Assembly (NCBI RefSeq): GCF_014892515.1
Contig: NZ_JADBGR010000060.1
Location: 1-46,320, forward strand
Source of the DNA: Myceligenerans pegani
GTDB taxonomy: Bacteria > Actinomycetota > Actinomycetes > Actinomycetales > Cellulomonadaceae
Direction of reading: 5' to 3'
Length of the DNA: 46,320 bases
Shown here: positions 41,301 to 46,320 of the stretch, piece after piece
Numbering within the stretch: the stretch's first letter is position 1
Layout: each line of letters opens with the position of its first letter
Program-made: the position numbers and the translations under genes
Notes under the pieces: generated by a model
What the model was told of the DNA's origin: nothing
The model's database searches: none
Seen by the model: the letters and a program-made list of their open reading frames with translations, nothing else

Positions 41301-44300
41301 CTCGGCGCCGCCGTCGGCGGGCGACCGGTACGCGCTCGTGTCGGGGACGCAGTCGGACGCGGGGAACTGGGGGGCGACGCCGCTGTCGACGTCGTCGTCC
41401 TGGAGTGTGTCCGGGTCGACGGGCTCGTTCTCCTGGTCGTATCCGCTGGGCGTGCCCAAGCCGTCGGGGGGTCCCTCGCCGGACCTGTCGCTCGGGTACT
41501 CGACCGCGGCGCTGGACGGTTTGGTCACGGACTCGAACACGCAGTCCTCGGTGGCGGGTATGGGCTGGGACATGACCTCGGGGTTCATCGAGCGCCGGTT
41601 CGTCCCGTGCGCCCAGGACACCGACCCGTACCCGGGTTCGACGACGGATCCGAACAATGCCGATCGCGAGACGGGGGACCTGTGCTGGGGTCCGGCGGAT
41701 GCGGTGTCGCTGGTGTTCAACGGGCACTCCTCGGAGCTGATCCGGGACGAGGACGACGGTGTGTGGCGTCCGAAGAACGACGACGGCACCCGCGTCAAGC
41801 TCCAGACCGGCGCTCCCAACCGGGACGACAACGGCGAGTACTGGGTCGTGACGACGACCGACGGCGTGAAGTACTACTTCGGCAAGGACGAGCGGTTCAC
41901 CGGTGACACGCTGGACCAGAACTCGACCTGGACGGTGCCGGTGTACGGCAACCACGCGGGTGAGCCCGGCAAGGCGTCCGCGTTCGCGGACTCCGAGTCG
42001 CGTCAGGCGTGGCGGTGGAACCTGGACTACGTCGTGGATCCCGCGGGCCGGTCGATGGCGTACGTGTACGCCTGGGAGCAGAACCGGTACGGGGCGGACC
42101 TGAACCGGGACGGCGCGAAGCTGTACGAGCGCGGCGGGCGCCTTGACTACATCACCTACGGCACGACCGCCTCGGGTGACGAGGCCGGCAGCGTGGCGCC
42201 GTACCGGGTGGACCTGTCCTACGCGGAGCGGTGCCTGGCCGACACCGGCTGTGGCGAGAACGATCTGTACAAGTCGACGGCGTGGCGCTGGCACGACACC
42301 CCGACCGACCTGCGCTGCACCAGCACGACGTCGTGCAAGCAGGTGATGTCCCCGGCGTTCTTCACGCGCAAGCGGCTCACCTCGGTGACGACGAAGGTGC
42401 GTGACGGCGGGGCGTATCAGGCGGTGGACACCTACACGCTCAAGCACCGGTGGAAGGACCCGGGCGACGGCACCAACCGGGTGCTGTGGTTGCAGTCCAT
42501 CACCCGGCAGGCGGTCGACCACACGAGCGGCGGCGAGGATGACGTCGCGCCGCAGAAGGTGTGGTTCACCTCGACCCAGCTGCCGGGCCGTGTGCAGGAC
42601 ACGGTGAACGACGGCTGGCCGGTGATGAACCGGGTCGCGATCCAGGGCGTGAACACGGCCACCGGGTCGCACCTGACGGTGAACTACCAGCCCACCGAGT
42701 GCACGGACGCGAACACGCCCAACGACCCCACCCTGGCCGAGCAGGAGGCCAACAAGAAGGCGTGCTTCCCGGTGACGTGGACGCCGGTGGGCGAGGACAA
42801 CGACGTGACGGAGTGGTTCCACAAGCATCTCGTGGCGGGCATCGTGCAGAACCCGGGCGAGGCGTCGAACCAGGTGACGGTGGAGACTGCCTACACCTAC
42901 TCGGGTGGCGCGCACTGGGCGCGCACCCCGTCCGCGTTGAGCCCGCTCAAGGACGTCAACTACGCCGACTTCCGGGGCTTCAAGCAGGCGGCCACGATCA
43001 CCGGCCACATCGAGGACGACAGTCCCCCGCAGAAGGTCGTCACGGAGTATTTCCGCGGTACCGGGGACACGCTCACCGCGAGCATCGACGGCGGCGTGAG
43101 CGCGACCGACAACGAGCGGTTCGCCGGCATGCCGTTCCGCACCACCGTGTACAACGGCGCGGCGGGGGACGCGAAGAAGGTCTCCGTCACGGTGGCCAAG
43201 CACGCCCAGAGCATCACCGCGACGAATCCGGGCTGGGACGACCGGTCCGGTCAGGAGGCCGATGACACGCACGCGCGCCGGCTGGAGTCGTCCACGTCGT
43301 GGAAGCAGGTGCTGCGCGCGGACGGGACGACGACGTCGTCCACGACCCGGGTGCGCAGCGAGTTCGACGCCTACGGGCAGGTCGTCAAGGTGGACGATGC
43401 CGGTGGCATCGGCACCAGCGGCGACGACCTGTGCACGACGACGTCCTACATCCCCAACACCACGGACCACCTGCGCACCACGATCAAGGAGACGCGCACC
43501 ATCGCGGCCGCGTGCGGGAGCACGGGCAAGCTGGTCGCGGCGCAGCAGATCGCGTACGACGGCGGCAACGTGGGTGAGGCTCCCACGCGCGGCCTGCCCA
43601 CGAAGTCACTGATGCCCGACCCGGCCAGCCCGCCCGCCGGTGCAGTGGGGGAGAGCACGACGCTGTCGTGGACGACGGCGCAGCGGGTGACCTACGAGTC
43701 CGGGCCGCGGGCCCGGCCGCGGATGGTGTACGACGCGCTCGGGCGGATGTCGGAGACCACCTACCAGGACAACGCCGCGGGTGTGCCGATCGGCATGACC
43801 ACCTACTCGCCCGACCCGGACGGGACGGGCCCGGTGACCCGGCACGCGACCACCACGGAGCTGGACCCGCTGCGCGGGGTGCCGCTGACGGTGACGGACC
43901 CGAACGGGAAGGTCACCACCGCCAGGTACGACAACCTGGGCCGCCTGCTGAAGGTGTGGCAGCCCGACCGCGCGACCAGCCTGTCGCCGTCGGTGGAGTA
44001 CACCTACACGGTCCGCGCGAGCGGGATCAACGCGGTGCGCACCTCGGTACTGCCGGCCGACGGAGGGGACGAGAGGCACGAGAGCAGCACCCTGTACGAC
44101 GGCCTGCTGCGCCCGATCCAGACCCAGGCCGAGTCCGCCGACCCGGGGGCCCCGGGTCGCGTGGTGACCGACACCCTGTACGACCACGCCGGGCGCAAGG
44201 TCCTGGCGATCGGGGAGTGGTACGTCAAGGGTGAGGCCTCGAACAAGTTCCTGACGCTGGCCTCCAGCAACGTGGTGCCGCCGTCGGCCGTCGTGTTCGA

Positions 44301-46320
44301 CTACGACGGCGCGGGCCGGCAGACCGCGGAACGCTTCTACGACGGGAACATCGACAATCCCGACTACGAGCTCTGGCGCACCACCACCGAGTACGACGGG
44401 AAGTTCACCCACGTCACCCCGCCCGAGGGCGGCACGCCGACCACCACGGTCGTGGACGCGCGCGGACGGATGGTCGAGCTGCGGCAGCACACCGGCGACT
44501 CCGACGCGGACAGCCTGCCTGACGTGAACGGGACCTACCAGTCCACCACGTACGAGCGTGATCCGGAGGGCCGCCTGGCCAAGGTGGTCGAGACCACCAC
44601 TTCGAACGCGGACGGCGACAAGACCGCCGTGTGGACCTACGGGTACGACGTACTGGGCCGCCAGGTCACCGCGTCCGACCCGGACCGCGGCACCACCACG
44701 ACCGTGTACGACATCGCCGGGCAGACCCTGGCGGTCACCGACGCGAACGGCGACTCCCTGGGATACAAGTACGACGCTCTGGGGCGCAAGACCGGCATGT
44801 TCGACGCCACCGTGAGCGGCAGCAGCGTCACCTACGGCGCGCAGCGCGCCGGATGGGTGTACGACCGGCTCACCGACGCGTCCGGGGCGCCTGGTTCGAC
44901 GGTGGTCAAGGGCCAGGCCACTGCCTCCATCCGGTACTCCGGCGGTCACGAATACGTGACGACGGTGACCGGGTACGACGACGCCTACCGGCCCACCGGA
45001 TCCGTCGTGCACCTGCCGAGCTCGAATTCCGAGCTGGGTGAGCTGGCGGGCGACTACGAGACGACGTACACCTACATGGCCGACGGGCAGGTGGAGTCCG
45101 TCACCCTCCCCGCGGCCGGCACGCTGGGCCAGGAGACCGTCACCACCCACTTCGACGAGGCGTCCCTGCCCGAGTGGATGGGCGGCGGGTTCGGGTGGGG
45201 CACCTACGTGGCGGCGTCGGGCCGCACGATCTACGGCGAGCAGTCGTGGCTGGACCTGGGCAACACGTACGCCGCGGTCGTCTCCTACGAGTACGACGAG
45301 GCCACCCGCCGGCTCGAGGGCATCGCCCTGGACCGGGAACGCATCAACGGCACGGACCTGGACGTCACCTACACGTACGACGACGCCGGGAACATCCTGT
45401 CCCAGACCGACGTGCCGTCCGCATCCAGCGGGGGCATCGAGGCCGACGGGCAGTGCTTCGACTACGACGCGCTCGGGCGCCTGACCGAGGCGTGGACGCC
45501 GGTGGTGCCGACGGCGACGGACGGAACCCGCAGCGCGACGGCGGACTGTGCCGCGGCGAAGGACGTCGCGACCCTGGCGGGCCCGGCCCCGTACTGGGAC
45601 ACGTGGGCCTTCGAGGGCAACGGCAACCGCACCCAGTGGACACACCGCACCCCGGACGGGGACACGACCACCACCTACGAGTACGACCCGGCCGGCCCTC
45701 ACCAGGTCACCGGCGTCACCGTGGACGCTCCCTCGGGCACGATCACCGAGGCGTTCACCTACGACGCCGCCGGGAACACGACCGGACGCACCACGGTCAC
45801 CGAGGGCTCGGCCGCGACATCGACGGGCGAGACCGAGACCCGCACCGCCACGCAGGAGCTGACCTTTGACGTCGAGTCGGAACTGACCGGTACGGACACG
45901 GACACGTCGCTGTCGGTGCAGCCGGCTGAGCCGGAGTGTGAGGTGCCTGACGGGGAGGATCCGGAGACGTGGTGTGAGGGTCAGACCGGCAGCGGGGCGA
46001 CCCCGACGGTGACGGATGAGGGCACGCTGGCGACGGAGAACATTTACTCCGCCGACGGCGACCGCCTCGTGCGCATCACCCGCACCGCTACGACCAGCGG
46101 CGGGACTCCTGTGGTCACGGGTGTGACGGCGTACGTGGGTGGCGGGCAGGAGCTCACCCTGACCCCGGGTCAGCCGGTCGCCACGACGCGGTACTACGCG
46201 TTTGCGGGGCAGACGGTCGCGGTCCGCACCGACAAGGGCATGAAGAGCGTCTCGAGCCTGGTCGCGGACCACCACGGCACCCCGCTGGCCTCGGTCCCGA
46301 ACACGGACTGGGCCACCCAG
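38350..46320 (+). CDS. Giant RHS/YD-repeat protein (3' end outside window)
   Basis: 2657 codons with no stop at the right edge. The first 105 residues are basic and Arg/Gly-rich, then a hydrophobic export segment at about 108-135 (TAVFAAGAVAAGPVLVAAP). An N-terminal region shared with the upstream protein follows, then a DNRLRE-like part, a Ser/Thr/Ala/Pro-rich stretch, the TcdB/SpvB-like shell beginning about 1026 (SGSFSWSYPLGVPKPSGG), and from about 1790 to the edge at least ten YD repeats (YDALGRMSETTY, YDNLGRL, YDVLGRQVTA, YDALGRLTEAW). The last visible residues (VSSLVADHHGTPLASV) are just before the RHS core, so the cleavage site and any C-terminal toxin, and its immunity gene, lie outside. 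Predicted role: polymorphic toxin or large surface protein. Confidence 0.88.
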   Translation, partial: MSAHRMSARHETGPAGGTGGTGRDENTIRTTTVTTKAPRKTPAMTGMTRLAAVRAIRRFSGTLAWIPEAGARLRGGLVAVATIGGRGPGHGGRRAGRGGERSGRGLARGVTAVFAAGAVAAGPVLVAAPAAGVTCTAQAAERAEALQVAEACDQDVMISGETTSWSTAKATPAGTVLLEVSAAARRTRFSPHAPGEWSRIDTRFSDLDPGDGRVDVTAPVFPMSVSDGTEGRPLAMFAGEQGTVVLDVPFALPEPELDGDAAVYEAVAGPGVDLVVRVTPDGTGLVPSLRVASRKAWREARSEIATLDLTVTTTEGLSLARSGDGFGVADPTGKAALTWTQPLAIDADADLAGLEGKLAPAAGERAANGRDALADLAVDTFVASQAPGLEAAVGTDGPGVGNPAASATGDVTAGKDAVDGTVSGLLDGAVDTGAEDAQAGQLVPGDPNADRIAEAVRADALAKATSAGVTLRPARALKQAALARSAQGRGGQGGTTAWPVTFGLGTLAATEAGWMSLSDDATAGAGHAAGLGAGAAGFLAGPALPVGSREDADRRLAWSIAGLGEVGLSDPEQVVSARFTVPASGVCDDVAVDLWRTGAWDHATTLAEHASTWKALDERTTGPDCGGGSEGEGAERITFDATAAAKHVATSDTRTAYLGLSAETEAAPGSGAAAEQGDGSDDDSVARAARRSTPKTTADALAADALADPTADASMATFSADQAVLTVELEPSAESLETTSTTTSTANPDDTLEARKEHRDEATAHLPEPSAAPSADTEGTATPEPAPEPSVAPADDLPVAARATIPVTTTATTQDVGGMNVTVQAPAAATAPESLEVTVEDQTVADAEGVTGVVLGLDDASATPPAAGDPARQVDVAFDYTDFAEVAGAGWADRLGLLRIPACAEVTPDAPECQPERIPTSNDPVTSTVSATVELPTAESTQAAATFQEESATSQKSGDLDGSGASAQTSSAETSSASTLAAGDSAPPSAGDRYALVSGTQSDAGNWGATPLSTSSSWSVSGSTGSFSWSYPLGVPKPSGGPSPDLSLGYSTAALDGLVTDSNTQSSVAGMGWDMTSGFIERRFVPCAQDTDPYPGSTTDPNNADRETGDLCWGPADAVSLVFNGHSSELIRDEDDGVWRPKNDDGTRVKLQTGAPNRDDNGEYWVVTTTDGVKYYFGKDERFTGDTLDQNSTWTVPVYGNHAGEPGKASAFADSESRQAWRWNLDYVVDPAGRSMAYVYAWEQNRYGADLNRDGAKLYERGGRLDYITYGTTASGDEAGSVAPYRVDLSYAERCLADTGCGENDLYKSTAWRWHDTPTDLRCTSTTSCKQVMSPAFFTRKRLTSVTTKVRDGGAYQAVDTYTLKHRWKDPGDGTNRVLWLQSITRQAVDHTSGGEDDVAPQKVWFTSTQLPGRVQDTVNDGWPVMNRVAIQGVNTATGSHLTVNYQPTECTDANTPNDPTLAEQEANKKACFPVTWTPVGEDNDVTEWFHKHLVAGIVQNPGEASNQVTVETAYTYSGGAHWARTPSALSPLKDVNYADFRGFKQAATITGHIEDDSPPQKVVTEYFRGTGDTLTASIDGGVSATDNERFAGMPFRTTVYNGAAGDAKKVSVTVAKHAQSITATNPGWDDRSGQEADDTHARRLESSTSWKQVLRADGTTTSSTTRVRSEFDAYGQVVKVDDAGGIGTSGDDLCTTTSYIPNTTDHLRTTIKETRTIAAACGSTGKLVAAQQIAYDGGNVGEAPTRGLPTKSLMPDPASPPAGAVGESTTLSWTTAQRVTYESGPRARPRMVYDALGRMSETTYQDNAAGVPIGMTTYSPDPDGTGPVTRHATTTELDPLRGVPLTVTDPNGKVTTARYDNLGRLLKVWQPDRATSLSPSVEYTYTVRASGINAVRTSVLPADGGDERHESSTLYDGLLRPIQTQAESADPGAPGRVVTDTLYDHAGRKVLAIGEWYVKGEASNKFLTLASSNVVPPSAVVFDYDGAGRQTAERFYDGNIDNPDYELWRTTTEYDGKFTHVTPPEGGTPTTTVVDARGRMVELRQHTGDSDADSLPDVNGTYQSTTYERDPEGRLAKVVETTTSNADGDKTAVWTYGYDVLGRQVTASDPDRGTTTTVYDIAGQTLAVTDANGDSLGYKYDALGRKTGMFDATVSGSSVTYGAQRAGWVYDRLTDASGAPGSTVVKGQATASIRYSGGHEYVTTVTGYDDAYRPTGSVVHLPSSNSELGELAGDYETTYTYMADGQVESVTLPAAGTLGQETVTTHFDEASLPEWMGGGFGWGTYVAASGRTIYGEQSWLDLGNTYAAVVSYEYDEATRRLEGIALDRERINGTDLDVTYTYDDAGNILSQTDVPSASSGGIEADGQCFDYDALGRLTEAWTPVVPTATDGTRSATADCAAAKDVATLAGPAPYWDTWAFEGNGNRTQWTHRTPDGDTTTTYEYDPAGPHQVTGVTVDAPSGTITEAFTYDAAGNTTGRTTVTEGSAATSTGETETRTATQELTFDVESELTGTDTDTSLSVQPAEPECEVPDGEDPETWCEGQTGSGATPTVTDEGTLATENIYSADGDRLVRITRTATTSGGTPVVTGVTAYVGGGQELTLTPGQPVATTRYYAFAGQTVAVRTDKGMKSVSSLVADHHGTPLASVPNTDWATQ

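Noticed and set aside
38278-43470. Minus-strand open frame of 1730 codons
   Set aside because: Shadow of the RHS gene; stops are rare on both strands at this GC content and the product is Arg/His-rich low complexity.
43606-46275. Minus-strand open frame of 889 codons
   Set aside because: Antisense of the YD-repeat region, no domain content.

Overview
The window is very GC-rich with strong G/C third-position bias. It encodes actinobacterial hallmarks: several Hanks-type Ser/Thr kinases, an HtaA-domain protein, a BldC-like small HTH protein, CUT1 sugar importers without a local ATPase, and many genes that appear to be transcribed without a leader (a TANNNT hexamer 5-8 nt before the start codon). 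A soil or polysaccharide-degrading member of the Micrococcales (Cellulosimicrobium/Isoptericola/Promicromonospora-like) fits best; this is inference, since no rRNA or other taxonomic marker is present. I found no tRNA, rRNA, CRISPR array, IS element or integrase.

1-11.2 kb: a possibly undescribed signalling/ATPase cluster. Three minus-strand genes are built from three shared blocks: kinase + domain A (1-2229, cut by the window edge), kinase + membrane module B (2320-4395), and domain A + module B without a kinase (4512-5579). Divergent from them are two paralogous MinD/ParA-like ATPases (5815-7629 and 9650-11155). Each has the same ~80-residue N-terminal domain, a Pro-rich linker and a Walker A ending GKTP. 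Between the ATPases lie a YdjM-like membrane hydrolase and an HNH endonuclease preceded by a short leader ORF and an intrinsic terminator.

11.2-24 kb: ordinary chromosomal genes, mostly single. They are two GNAT acetyltransferases, an HtaA-domain protein, arginine deiminase, a TFIIB-type zinc-ribbon protein, an O6-alkylguanine-DNA alkyltransferase-like protein, an LLM flavin oxidoreductase, a methyltransferase remnant with an internal stop, isopentenyl-diphosphate isomerase, a squalene-cyclase-like protein, an SDR, a YbaK-type deacylase, a FrnE-like DsbA protein with a coupled 57-residue Cys-containing partner, a lipoprotein, a gamma-carbonic anhydrase, a BldC-like regulator, a quinone oxidoreductase and a small alarmone synthetase.

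24-33 kb: a glycan-use locus, probably for alpha-1,3-glucan. It encodes a secreted multidomain GH87-like glucanase, a LacI-type regulator with a large palindrome in its promoter, a cytoplasmic GH13 alpha-glucosidase, a sugar-binding lipoprotein and two permeases. A shared GCGCAAGA motif at the three promoters suggests one local regulon.

33-46.3 kb: a receptor-like Ser/Thr kinase with an extracellular Ig-like region, then a two-gene unit encoding a secreted LamG protein and a giant RHS/YD-repeat protein. The RHS gene runs off the right edge before its core and any C-terminal toxin. The two proteins share homologous N-terminal regions.
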